A DNA stretch of 26,164 nt from NCBI GenBank assembly GCA_964456525.1, contig CAYWAP010000024.1:1-26164 (forward strand), written 5' to 3'. Shown here one piece after another: positions 1 to 6,831 of the stretch (position 1 is the first letter of the stretch; every line of letters starts with the position of its first letter). The notes beneath the pieces were generated by a model, which worked only from the letters and a program-made list of their open reading frames with translations, ran no database searches and had not been told where the DNA came from. This DNA is from Onthomonas sp964456525 (GTDB lineage: Bacteria > Bacillota > Clostridia > Oscillospirales > Oscillospiraceae). A program made the position numbers and the translations under genes.

Positions 1-54
1 ACTCGCTACCTCCACCTTGGCAAGGTGGCGCTCTACCAGATGAGCTACTCCCGC
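1..54 (-). tRNA. tRNA-Gly (GCC), 3' part outside window
   Basis: Read on the minus strand the sequence begins GCGGGAG, has a D-arm with AGCTC...GAGC, and an anticodon stem CCACC/GGTGG enclosing the loop TTGCCAA, giving anticodon GCC (glycine). The window edge cuts the gene in the variable/T-arm region, so the T-loop and CCA end are not visible. It is the last visible member of a minus-strand tRNA cluster. Confidence 0.93.
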
Positions 55-60
55 ATAAAA

Positions 61-136
61 TGGTGCCTCCGATCGGAATCGAACCAATGACACGGGGATT
101 TTCAGTCCCCTGCTCTACCAACTGAGCTACAGAGGC
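61..136 (-). tRNA. tRNA-Phe (GAA)
   Basis: Minus-strand cloverleaf of 76 nt. The acceptor arm GCCTCTG pairs with CGGAGGC (one G-U). The anticodon stem GGGGA/TCCCC encloses loop CTGAAAA, so the anticodon is GAA (phenylalanine). The T-arm carries GGTTCGATTCC and the CCA end is encoded. It lies 46 nt downstream of tRNA-Asp in the same cluster. Confidence 0.97.
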
Positions 137-182
137 AAATATATGTAAACATCCGAAGATGATACATATAAATTTCAAAAAG

Positions 183-259
183 TGGCGACCCGGAACGGGC
201 TCGAACCGTCGACCTCCAGCGTGACAGGCTGGCGTTCTAACCAACTGAACTACCGGGCC
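183..259 (-). tRNA. tRNA-Asp (GTC)
   Basis: Minus-strand cloverleaf of 77 nt. The acceptor arm GGCCCGG pairs with CCGGGTC. The anticodon stem CCAGC/GCTGG encloses loop CTGTCAC, giving anticodon GTC (aspartate). The T-arm GGTTCGAGCC and an encoded CCA are present. Confidence 0.97.
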
Positions 260-278
260 ACAAAAGAAAACAGAAATA

Positions 279-355
279 TGGTGGGAACAACAGGGCTCGA
301 ACCTGTGACCCCCTGCTTGTAAGGCAGGTGCTCTAGCCAGCTGAGCTATGCTCCC
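279..355 (-). tRNA. tRNA-Val (TAC)
   Basis: Minus-strand cloverleaf of 77 nt. The acceptor arm GGGAGCA pairs with TGTTCCC. The anticodon stem CCTGC/GCAGG encloses loop CTTACAA, giving anticodon TAC (valine). The T-arm and encoded CCA are present. It is the first gene of the visible tRNA transcript; its 5' end lies about 30 nt below the predicted start site. Confidence 0.97.
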
Positions 356-390
356 CTGTTGATTCGCCGCACACGCTCTCAACAAGGGAT

Positions 391-419
391 ATTATACGCA
401 TTCAAGCCCTGTTTGTCAA
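391..419 (-). promoter_or_regulatory. Consensus sigma-A promoter of the tRNA cluster
   Basis: On the minus strand a perfect -35 TTGACA (414-419), a 17-nt spacer and a perfect -10 TATAAT (391-396) sit just ahead of tRNA-Val. A full consensus match fits a stable-RNA operon. The start site should fall near 384. The promoter lies between the tRNA cluster and the end of hslO, so the tRNAs are transcribed independently of that gene. Confidence 0.9.
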
Positions 420-451
420 CCTTTTTTTTCGTCTGTTGCCAAATTTTTCTT

Positions 452-1333
452 TTATAACTTTGCGGCGATATTTTTCAGATCTTCTTCACTGAAAAAATAG
501 GTTCGGTTACAAAAACGGCAGCAAATTTCCGCTCCATGCTGTTCGTTCGCCATGGCCATGACCTCATCCTTCCCCAGAGAGCCAATGGCCTGATAAAAGC
601 GCTCCCGGCTGCACGTGCAGCGGTATCCCACGTCCACCGTCTCCAGAACTTCCACCTGGAATTCGGAGAGGACTTCTTTGACCAGGTCCAGCGGCGTCAT
701 TCCCTCTTCAAAACGTCTGGTGACATAGCCGATGGCCTCAATCCCGCGCTCCACCTTGTCAATGCTGGCGTCGTCCGCGCCGGGCAGCATCTGAATGAGA
801 AAGCCCCCCGCCGCATAGACGTGCTGATCCCGGGAATCTACCAAAACGCCCAGCGCACAGGCGGTTGGCAGCTGCTCACTGGTGGCATAATAGGCGGTGA
901 TGTCCTCCGCGATTTCCCCGCTGATCAGCGGCACAGAGCCGACATAGGGCTCCTTCATCCCCAGGTCTTTGATGACCGTCAGGCTGCCCTCATGGCCCAC
1001 AGCGCCCCCTACATCCAGCTTGCCGTCCTCCTGCGCCGGCAGCAATAACCTGGGATTGCCCACAGTGCCGCGGACATAGCCGTCGGCATCTCCGACGCAG
1101 GTAATCATTCCCAGCGGGCCGTCGCCGCGAATCTGGACGGTGATGGAATTGTCCGCGCTTTTCAGCTGGTTGGCCATCATGGAGGTGGCCAGGAGGGCGC
1201 GGCCCAGGGCGGCCGTCGCCACAGAAGAGGTTCCATGAATCTTCTGGGCCTGTTCCACCATTTCCCGGCCGGTGATCGCCGCCGCCATCACGGCGCCGTC
1301 CGATGTAATCACACGCACGATTTGATCTGCCAT
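452..1333 (-). CDS. hslO: Redox-regulated chaperone Hsp33
   Basis: Hsp33 is a cytoplasmic holdase activated by oxidation; reduced, it binds zinc through four cysteines, and disulphide formation exposes the substrate-binding surface. The 293-residue protein has the usual length. The N-terminal domain (to about residue 180) contains the family's IRGDGPLG stretch (68-75). The C-terminal redox switch is intact: C239-x-C241 and C272-x-x-C275. The chosen ATG gives the standard MADQIVR start and has GGAGGAA 8 nt upstream; a longer reading frame begins 19 codons earlier without a ribosome site. About 105 nt separate it from the methyltransferase gene upstream, with a GC hairpin (GGCCTGCC/GGCGGGCC, near 1361-1383) just before the ribosome site, so it may be read through or have its own weak promoter. 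Confidence 0.95.
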   Translation of the reverse strand: MADQIVRVITSDGAVMAAAITGREMVEQAQKIHGTSSVATAALGRALLATSMMANQLKSADNSITVQIRGDGPLGMITCVGDADGYVRGTVGNPRLLLPAQEDGKLDVGGAVGHEGSLTVIKDLGMKEPYVGSVPLISGEIAEDITAYYATSEQLPTACALGVLVDSRDQHVYAAGGFLIQMLPGADDASIDKVERGIEAIGYVTRRFEEGMTPLDLVKEVLSEFQVEVLETVDVGYRCTCSRERFYQAIGSLGKDEVMAMANEQHGAEICCRFCNRTYFFSEEDLKNIAAKL

Positions 1334-1438
1334 ACTAAAATTCCTCCAAACAGACAGGCACGGCCCGCCGCTTAGGGCAGGCCATGTCATTCATTCAAAT
1401 GGTTATCCCGTGGAACACGGATTCTCAGATTTTTCCCG

Positions 1439-2251
1439 TCATTGGTCGCAGTTCCCGTGTTCAAACAAGTCCTGGTCGTTTTGCATCTGCCCCGGCAACT
1501 GACCGCCCTCGCCATTCCGGCAGACAAAGCAGATGCGATGGTCCGCCTCGGTGGGGGAGCGCAGTTCCATGTTGCCGTACATGGAAACCTCGTCAAACCC
1601 GCAGTCCTTCAACAAGGCAGAAAGGGTTTCCAGCTGCCACGCCCGCTCCTGATGTTCTTCCTGCTCCCGATACCAGACCTCGTCCTCCCGTTCAAAGAGA
1701 TCCATGCCGTAGGTCAGCACCTGCCGGGCCTCATCAAAAGCGGCGCGCCAAACGCAGAACACGTCCGGATTTTCGTCCACAAAGACCTGGCCATCCAGTT
1801 TCTTCAGCCATTCCGGTGCAATGACGTCAAATAAAAACCAGCCGCCGGGCATCAGAAAACAGTGAATCTTCTGAAAGGCCCTCCGCAGGATCTCCTGATC
1901 GGTGACATAGTTGATGCTGTCCAGACTGGAGACGCAGGCGTCCACCGTGCCGAACATGTCCAGCTGATCCATGGGCTGATGGAGGAACAGCGGCCGTTCG
2001 CATGTCAGGTTCTGGGCCTTTTCCATGGCCTCAGACAACATGGCGTAGGAGAGATCGGTTCCAATCATGGAGTAGCCCCGCTCCGCCAGCATACAGGTCA
2101 GCGTGCCGGTGCCGCAGGCCACATCCAGCACAATTTTCACCGGCACCGCGCTGCGGGCAAACCAGAGCTCATACCAGTTCAGCCACTGACGGTAATCCAC
2201 ATCGGCGGTCAGCCCGTCATAATAACGGGCAAGCCCTTCATATGCGCTCAT
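1439..2251 (-). CDS. Class I SAM-dependent methyltransferase
   Basis: A 270-residue soluble protein with a Rossmann-type methyltransferase domain. Motif I reads VLDVACGTGT (41-50), and the acidic residue ending strand beta-2 is D66 in GTDLS; both bind S-adenosylmethionine. The rest resembles the widespread Methyltransf_25 type found in Clostridia. The substrate cannot be read from the sequence. Its ATG overlaps the stop codon of the yerC-like gene by four bases (ATGA), so the two are translationally coupled, and hslO follows downstream. The frame is intact and has normal family length. Assignment to the superfamily is secure, function is not. Confidence 0.88.
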   Translation of the reverse strand: MSAYEGLARYYDGLTADVDYRQWLNWYELWFARSAVPVKIVLDVACGTGTLTCMLAERGYSMIGTDLSYAMLSEAMEKAQNLTCERPLFLHQPMDQLDMFGTVDACVSSLDSINYVTDQEILRRAFQKIHCFLMPGGWFLFDVIAPEWLKKLDGQVFVDENPDVFCVWRAAFDEARQVLTYGMDLFEREDEVWYREQEEHQERAWQLETLSALLKDCGFDEVSMYGNMELRSPTEADHRICFVCRNGEGGQLPGQMQNDQDLFEHGNCDQ

Positions 2252-2562
2252 TTCTCGGATGCATCTCCGTCCTCTTGGTCTAAAATCCGCTTGAATACCT
2301 GTTCGTAGCCGCCGTTCCCATAGTGTAGGGACCGGTTGACCCGGCTGATGGTGGCGCTGCTGGCGCCGGTTTTTTCCAGAATATCGTTGTAGATCATTCC
2401 CTGCTGCAATAATACCGCCACATCATAACGCTGCTCCATGGCGCGCAGCTCCGAAACCGTACACAGGTCTTGGAAAAAGCGGTAGCATTCTTCTTCGTCC
2501 TTCAGCTGCAAAATCGTTCGATAAAGCGCCAGGCTTGGCGCTTTTCCCATTACCTTAGACAT
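2248..2562 (-). CDS. YerC/YecD-family TrpR-like regulator
   Basis: A small helix-turn-helix protein (104 residues from the start chosen) matching the YerC/YecD branch of the Trp repressor superfamily. It has the family's LxxxKDxEECYRFFxDLC stretch near the N-terminus and a TGASSATISRVNRSLHYGN recognition-helix region. YerC proteins are presumed DNA-binding repressors of unknown ligand. The frame could start 13 codons upstream at 2601, but a sigma-A-like promoter has its -10 box directly against that ATG, so a transcript would begin inside those codons. The ATG at 2562 also has AAGGGG 11 nt before it and gives the usual family length. The gene ends in an ATGA overlap with the methyltransferase. 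The start is inferred, the family is clear. Confidence 0.87.
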   Translation of the reverse strand: MSKVMGKAPSLALYRTILQLKDEEECYRFFQDLCTVSELRAMEQRYDVAVLLQQGMIYNDILEKTGASSATISRVNRSLHYGNGGYEQVFKRILDQEDGDASEK

Positions 2563-2601
2563 CCTTCCTGTTGCCCCTTTCCGCGAAGTGTTTGCGTCCA
2601 T

Positions 2602-2630
2602 ATTTTAACATCCTAAAGTATGAAAGTAAA
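2602..2630 (-). promoter_or_regulatory. Predicted sigma-A promoter of yerC-methyltransferase
   Basis: Minus strand: -35 TTTACT (2625-2630), 17-nt spacer, -10 TAAAAT (2602-2607). Transcription would begin near 2595, which favours the downstream ATG at 2562 as the regulator's start. It stands back to back with the plus-strand promoter at 2638-2666. Confidence 0.6.
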
Positions 2631-2637
2631 CAGCAAA

Positions 2638-2666
2638 TTCACGTTTTTTCCCTTTCCTCATAAAAT
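2638..2666 (+). promoter_or_regulatory. Predicted sigma-A promoter of the 2699 gene
   Basis: Plus strand: -35 TTCACG (2638-2643), 17-nt spacer, -10 TAAAAT (2661-2666). It is divergent from the yerC promoter and 33 nt before the start codon at 2699. The two promoters share less than 70 bp, so a regulator such as the adjacent YerC-like protein could act on both. Confidence 0.55.
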
Positions 2667-2698
2667 AAATTATTCCACGCTTGCCGGGAGGGGTTTCA

Positions 2699-3106
2699 AT
2701 GGAGATCATTTGCCAGATTAAGGAAATTTCTGTGCAGGAGACGCTGTCCGCCCAGGGAGAGGAAGTCCTACAGCTCACCTGCCGCATTCCAGAGCTGTCC
2801 GCGCTGGAGGCCGGACCCATGCGGCGGATGAACCGTTACTGCCGCCACATCCGGGAACGCTTTCTTCACTATGGCCGAACCCGGCTCTTCAAGCAGGCGG
2901 CGGCCAGCTGCGCGGCGGCCCGAGAGAGTTCCAAGCCCTTTGCGCCCTGGCAGCTTGAGCTGACCGTCCACACGGAAAAAGAGAACCATCTGCTGGAAAT
3001 GACGCCGGAATGCCGGCTGTTTCGGGAGTCCCTTCCTCCCGTTTCGTCTCAATTGACAGAGTGCTGGGACCTCATCACCGGCTTTCCCACAAAAAGAAAG
3101 ACATAA
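2699..3106 (+). CDS. Small uncharacterised protein resembling the PdaC/RsiV N-terminal domain
   Basis: A 135-residue protein with no signal peptide or membrane segment. The chosen ATG has GGGAGGGG 5 nt upstream; a TTG 18 nt earlier precedes that site and is rejected. The order of features (beta segment ending in CRIPELSAL, then a helix beginning MRRMNRYCRHIRERF, then a helix of AAASCAAARE type, then PFAPWQLELTVHTEKEN) resembles the extracytoplasmic PdaC/RsiV-like N-terminal module that normally precedes a DUF3298 domain. Here the second domain and any membrane anchor are missing, so it would act in the cytoplasm unless exported another way. This family link is my recognition of a pattern, not a search result. 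It is expressed from its own promoter just ahead of purA. Confidence 0.7.
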   Translation: MEIICQIKEISVQETLSAQGEEVLQLTCRIPELSALEAGPMRRMNRYCRHIRERFLHYGRTRLFKQAAASCAAARESSKPFAPWQLELTVHTEKENHLLEMTPECRLFRESLPPVSSQLTECWDLITGFPTKRKT

Positions 3107-3121
3107 ATTTTCCCGTTGCCC

Positions 3122-3150
3122 TTGCAATCTAACCCTGTTTTCCCTATAAT
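3122..3150 (+). promoter_or_regulatory. Sigma-A promoter of purA
   Basis: -35 TTGCAA (3122-3127), 17-nt spacer, perfect -10 TATAAT (3145-3150). The start site would be near 3157, leaving a leader of roughly 90 nt. No purine riboswitch or PurR-box pair was recognised in the leader. Confidence 0.8.
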
Positions 3151-3245
3151 ATACTTGCGTTTTGCTTTAGTGAAAACGCTTTAAATCGTTTGCAAATGTT
3201 TTTCACCCGGGCAGGATGCCGGGAAACAAAGGAGAATGTACTGTC

Positions 3246-4538
3246 ATGGTCAAAGCAATCGTAGGCGCCAACTGGGGAGATGAAGGAAAAGGAAAAATTA
3301 CGGATCTGCTGGCGGAGAAGTCGGATGTCGTGATCCGTTTCCAGGGCGGTGCCAACGCAGGCCACACTATTATCAATGATTACGGCAGGTTTGCCTTGCA
3401 TATCCTGCCTTCTGGTTCCTTTTGCTCTCATGTCACCAATATCATTGGCAACGGTGTTGCATTGGATATCAAAAAGCTCATCTCCGAGCTGAAGTCCATC
3501 ACCGATCAGGGGGTTCCCGCCCCGCACCTGATTGTCTCCGAGCGGGCGCAGCTGCTGATGCCCTATCACGTCTTGCAGGACGCCTATGAGGAAGAGCGTC
3601 TGGGCGGCCGGGCGTTTGGCTCCACCAAATCCGGCATTGCGCCCTTCTACTCGGACAAGTACGCAAAGACGGGCATTCAGGTCTGTGACCTGTTTGACGA
3701 GACGCGCCTTCTTCAGCGCCTGACCGGCGCGGTGGAGCGCAAGAACATCATGTTCCGCTATCTCTACCACAAGCCGGAGCTGGATGTGCAGGAGCTGTTT
3801 GATGAGCTGATGAGCTGCCGGGAGCAGATTCGTCCCTACGTCGGCGACGCCGTGGGATTTGTGCATCAGGCGCTCCGGGAAGGGAAGTCCATCCTGCTGG
3901 AGGGCCAGTTGGGCTCCATGAAGGACCCGGATCTGGGCATTTTCCCCATGACCACTTCCAGCCACACCCTGGCCGGCTTCGGCACGGTCGGGGCCTGCGT
4001 GCCGCCCACCGCCTATGAGGACGTGATCGCCGTTACCAAGGCATACTCCTCCTGTGTTGGCTCAAAGAGCGAGCCGTTTATCTCCGAGCTGCTGGGCGAG
4101 GAAGGGGACGAGCTGCGCCGCCGGGGCGGTGACAAGGGCGAATTTGGCGCCACCACGGGCCGTCCCCGCCGTGTGGGATGGTTTGACGCTGTGGCCACCC
4201 GCTACGGCTGCATGGTGCAGGGGGCAACCCAGGTGGCGCTGACCTGCCTGGATGTGCTGGGGTATCTGGATACGATTCAGGTCTGTACCGGCTATGAGAT
4301 TGATGGCGAGGTGACCACCACGTTCCCGACCACTGGAATCTTAACGCGTGCAAAGCCCGTCTTTACCACGCTGCCCGGCTGGAAGAGCGACATTCGCGGC
4401 ACGACCGATTACCAGGCGCTGCCTGAAAACGCGAAAAAGTATGTTGATTTTCTGGAGTCTCAGATCGGGGTTCCCATCACCATGGTTTCCACCGGCCCCA
4501 AACGTCACGAGATGACCTACCGCACGCCAAAACTGTAA
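3246..4538 (+). CDS. purA: Adenylosuccinate synthetase
   Basis: PurA makes adenylosuccinate from IMP and aspartate with GTP, the first committed step to AMP. The 430-residue protein opens with the hallmark GANWGDEGKGKITDLLAE, containing the catalytic Asp and the glycine-rich P-loop, followed by QGGANAGHTI with the catalytic His. The C-terminal half holds the TTGRPRRVGWFD substrate motif and VSTGPKRHEM near the end. The ATG chosen gives the normal N-terminus and has AAAGGAG 11 nt upstream; an in-frame start 30 nt earlier adds residues not seen in the family. It has its own promoter and is closed by a strong hairpin terminator, so it is probably monocistronic. Confidence 0.98.
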   Translation: MVKAIVGANWGDEGKGKITDLLAEKSDVVIRFQGGANAGHTIINDYGRFALHILPSGSFCSHVTNIIGNGVALDIKKLISELKSITDQGVPAPHLIVSERAQLLMPYHVLQDAYEEERLGGRAFGSTKSGIAPFYSDKYAKTGIQVCDLFDETRLLQRLTGAVERKNIMFRYLYHKPELDVQELFDELMSCREQIRPYVGDAVGFVHQALREGKSILLEGQLGSMKDPDLGIFPMTTSSHTLAGFGTVGACVPPTAYEDVIAVTKAYSSCVGSKSEPFISELLGEEGDELRRRGGDKGEFGATTGRPRRVGWFDAVATRYGCMVQGATQVALTCLDVLGYLDTIQVCTGYEIDGEVTTTFPTTGILTRAKPVFTTLPGWKSDIRGTTDYQALPENAKKYVDFLESQIGVPITMVSTGPKRHEMTYRTPKL

Positions 4539-4545
4539 AAAATTT

Positions 4546-4580
4546 CTGCCCGGAAAGCCATTTCCGGGCAGTTTTTTTCT
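4546..4580 (+). terminator. Intrinsic terminator of purA, probably bidirectional
   Basis: An 11-bp perfect stem CTGCCCGGAAA/TTTCCGGGCAG (4546-4556 and 4561-4571) with a 4-nt loop is followed by seven Ts. The A-rich stretch before the stem lets it also stop the convergent phosphatase operon, whose last gene ends at 4593. Confidence 0.93.
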
Positions 4581-4592
4581 TCATATGTCAGC

Positions 4593-5444
4593 TTACTGCT
4601 TGGCGCAGCCAACCGGTTCCCCGCCGAGCAGATAGCGGTCAATTGCCTCGGCCACACCGTCGTGGTCACAATCCGCTACCGTCACGTCGCAGATCTCTTT
4701 TACGGCGTCCCGGGCGTTGCCCATAGCTATGGACAGGCCCGCCCGCCGCAGGGAGGGGAGGTCGTTATCGCTGTCTCCCACAGATATTACCTGGGAAAGG
4801 GGGAGATGCAAACGGGTACACAGGGCCTGAAGGCCCACACCCTTGTCCACCCCGGCGGGGGACAGCTCCAGCCCGGTCAGCTCCGCGTTGGCGAAGACCA
4901 GCGGCAGACCGTCCAGCGCCCGGCGGGTTGCCTGCCGGTCCTGAGGGCTTGTGTGGTAGAGGTTGACTTTCACAATGTCGCCGCGCTGCCGGCGGCAAAA
5001 GGCATAGGGGTTTTCACACAGCTCTCCCCAGGCCCGGAAGCTCTCCTCATACTGCTCGATATGGTACTTCCCCATCTCGTCCAGTTTGCCGCGAAAGAGA
5101 TAGGGCTTGCTGTTCATGAAAATCTGGGGGAAAATATCCTTGTTTTCCGCGATTTGGAAGATGGTCTCCACGATTTCCCAGTCCAGACAATGGCGGTCGC
5201 GGTACTGTTGCTCTTGAATATCATAGATATAGGCGCCGCTGGAGCAGATGGCATAGCGCATTTCCGGAAACATCTTCATATATTCGACCAGTTCTGCCGT
5301 GCTGCGCCCGGTGCAGAGAACCACATCCTTTCCGGCGGAAAAGGCCCGGCGGATGGCGTCCTGTGTCCGGGGCGTGATTTCCTTGCGGCTGTTCAAAAGG
5401 GTGCCGTCCATGTCCAAAGCAATGAGTTGATAGTGTTGTTTCAA
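4593..5444 (-). CDS. Cof-type HAD-superfamily phosphatase
   Basis: A 283-residue HAD hydrolase of the Cof subfamily (IIB cap), which dephosphorylates small phosphorylated metabolites such as sugar phosphates. Motif I is DMDGTLL close to the N-terminus, with the nucleophile and acid/base aspartates. Motif II lies in VVLCTGRS, the motif III lysine is in GVDKGVGL, and motif IV is GDSDNDL near the C-terminus. Start choice: the open frame continues 78 codons upstream, but that part overlaps the PBP gene on another frame. A TTG at 5444 has AAGGAGG 7 nt upstream and gives the normal KQHYQLIALDMDG beginning, so TTG initiation is most likely. It follows the PBP gene after 22 nt and is the last gene of the cell-wall operon; whether it has a wall-related role is unknown. 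Confidence 0.92.
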   Translation of the reverse strand: MKQHYQLIALDMDGTLLNSRKEITPRTQDAIRRAFSAGKDVVLCTGRSTAELVEYMKMFPEMRYAICSSGAYIYDIQEQQYRDRHCLDWEIVETIFQIAENKDIFPQIFMNSKPYLFRGKLDEMGKYHIEQYEESFRAWGELCENPYAFCRRQRGDIVKVNLYHTSPQDRQATRRALDGLPLVFANAELTGLELSPAGVDKGVGLQALCTRLHLPLSQVISVGDSDNDLPSLRRAGLSIAMGNARDAVKEICDVTVADCDHDGVAEAIDRYLLGGEPVGCAKQ

Positions 5445-5466
5445 AGGGATTTCCTCCTTGGGATGG

Positions 5467-6831
5467 TTACTGGCAGGCCGCCTCCAGCACAGTGGCGATG
5501 ATGCTGCCCGCAACGGTCGCCCCGGAGCCGCCGTTTTCCACCACGGCAACAAAAGCATAGGGGTACTCTGTGCTGTCAATAAAGCCCACAAACCATGCGT
5601 TGGGCTGGGAGCTGTCGCCCACTTCCGCCGTGCCGGATTTGGCGCAGACAGACAGATCGCCAAACATATCCTGTCCATAGGACTGCAAAACGTTGTTGCG
5701 CATCATGGTTTTCAGGGTTTCACAGGTGGAACTGGACCAGTCGATGGAGGAGGTCTCGGTGCTCACCTGGGCGGCGTCGAGATTGAGAAAACTGCTCTTT
5801 ACGGCGCTGAGCAGGCGGGGGGTTGCGGCGGTGCCGCCATTGGCGATGCAGCCCATCAGAACCAGCTCGGCAGCCGGGTTCACCAGGTCATTGTACTGGC
5901 CGACGCCGGACCACCCCTCATCCAGCGTGCTGGAGGTGGTGGAAAAGCTGCCCGCGGCGGTGCTGACGCCTGAAATCGAGACGCTGGAGAGCAGTCCGGC
6001 CTTCTCGGCATAGCTTTGCAGGGTCTCGCTGCCCACCTCGTTGGCAATGGTGGCAAAAGCCCCGTTGCAGGAGTTCCAGAGGGCGGAGTCGAAGGTCAAA
6101 GTGCCGTGGACGGTGGGACAGGTGATGGTGTCATCCGTGCCGGAGTACTCTTTGGCGCCGTCACAGGTATAGGTGAAATCATCCATGTCCCCCAGCGTCT
6201 CGATGGCTGCTGCGGCAGTGACCAGCTTGAAGATGGAGCCAGGGGTATATGTGCTGGAGAGAAAGCGGTTCATAAACGCGCCGTCATAGCCGTCAACCTC
6301 GCCGTTGGTGATGGCGCTGACCAGCTCGGTGTCTGTGGGGTCAAAAGATGGGGAGGAGACCATGCACAGAATCTCACCGGTCTCGTAATTGTAGACGGCG
6401 ACTGTGCCGCTCTTGCCGTCCAGGGCGTTGTAAGCGATTTCGTTCAGCTCGGCATCAATGGTCAGATAGACCTGGTTTCCCGTGCCGCTGGTGCCGAAAA
6501 TGGCGTTAAAGCCCACCAGATAGTCGGCAAAAATGGTTTTTGCGCCGGTGGCGATGTTCCCTGAGTCGTCTCCCACCGCGTGAAGGGTGGCAATGCGGAT
6601 GGACTGGTCGTCGTTGTAGCTTGCGGTGGAGCAGTCGTACAGGACGACGCCGTTCCGATCGTAGATGCCGCCGGAGGTGAGGGTGCCGTCGGTGTAGACA
6701 TGGGTGTTGGCGCGGAAGGAGGCCCAGGAGGCGCCGTCCACAAGGTAAGAGCCAAACAGATACACCAGGCCGACGCACAGCAGGAGAACAAATAGCAGGA
6801 CAAAGCCCGTTCTGTACTTTAATTGCTTCAT
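5467..6831 (-). CDS. Class B penicillin-binding protein (peptidoglycan transpeptidase)
   Basis: A 454-residue class B PBP that crosslinks peptidoglycan outside the membrane. One membrane anchor lies at about residues 9-30. The short N-terminal region resembles the compact PbpA/FtsI-like type rather than full-length PBP2. The transpeptidase domain (about 140-450) has all three active-site motifs: S199-I-F-K202 (TPGSIFKL), S254-C-N256, and K398-S-G400 followed by TAEV. No PASTA domain is present. Its ATG overlaps the stop codon of the SEDS gene by four bases (ATGA), so polymerase and transpeptidase are made together, which is the usual SEDS-PBP pairing. Confidence 0.95.
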   Translation of the reverse strand: MKQLKYRTGFVLLFVLLLCVGLVYLFGSYLVDGASWASFRANTHVYTDGTLTSGGIYDRNGVVLYDCSTASYNDDQSIRIATLHAVGDDSGNIATGAKTIFADYLVGFNAIFGTSGTGNQVYLTIDAELNEIAYNALDGKSGTVAVYNYETGEILCMVSSPSFDPTDTELVSAITNGEVDGYDGAFMNRFLSSTYTPGSIFKLVTAAAAIETLGDMDDFTYTCDGAKEYSGTDDTITCPTVHGTLTFDSALWNSCNGAFATIANEVGSETLQSYAEKAGLLSSVSISGVSTAAGSFSTTSSTLDEGWSGVGQYNDLVNPAAELVLMGCIANGGTAATPRLLSAVKSSFLNLDAAQVSTETSSIDWSSSTCETLKTMMRNNVLQSYGQDMFGDLSVCAKSGTAEVGDSSQPNAWFVGFIDSTEYPYAFVAVVENGGSGATVAGSIIATVLEAACQ

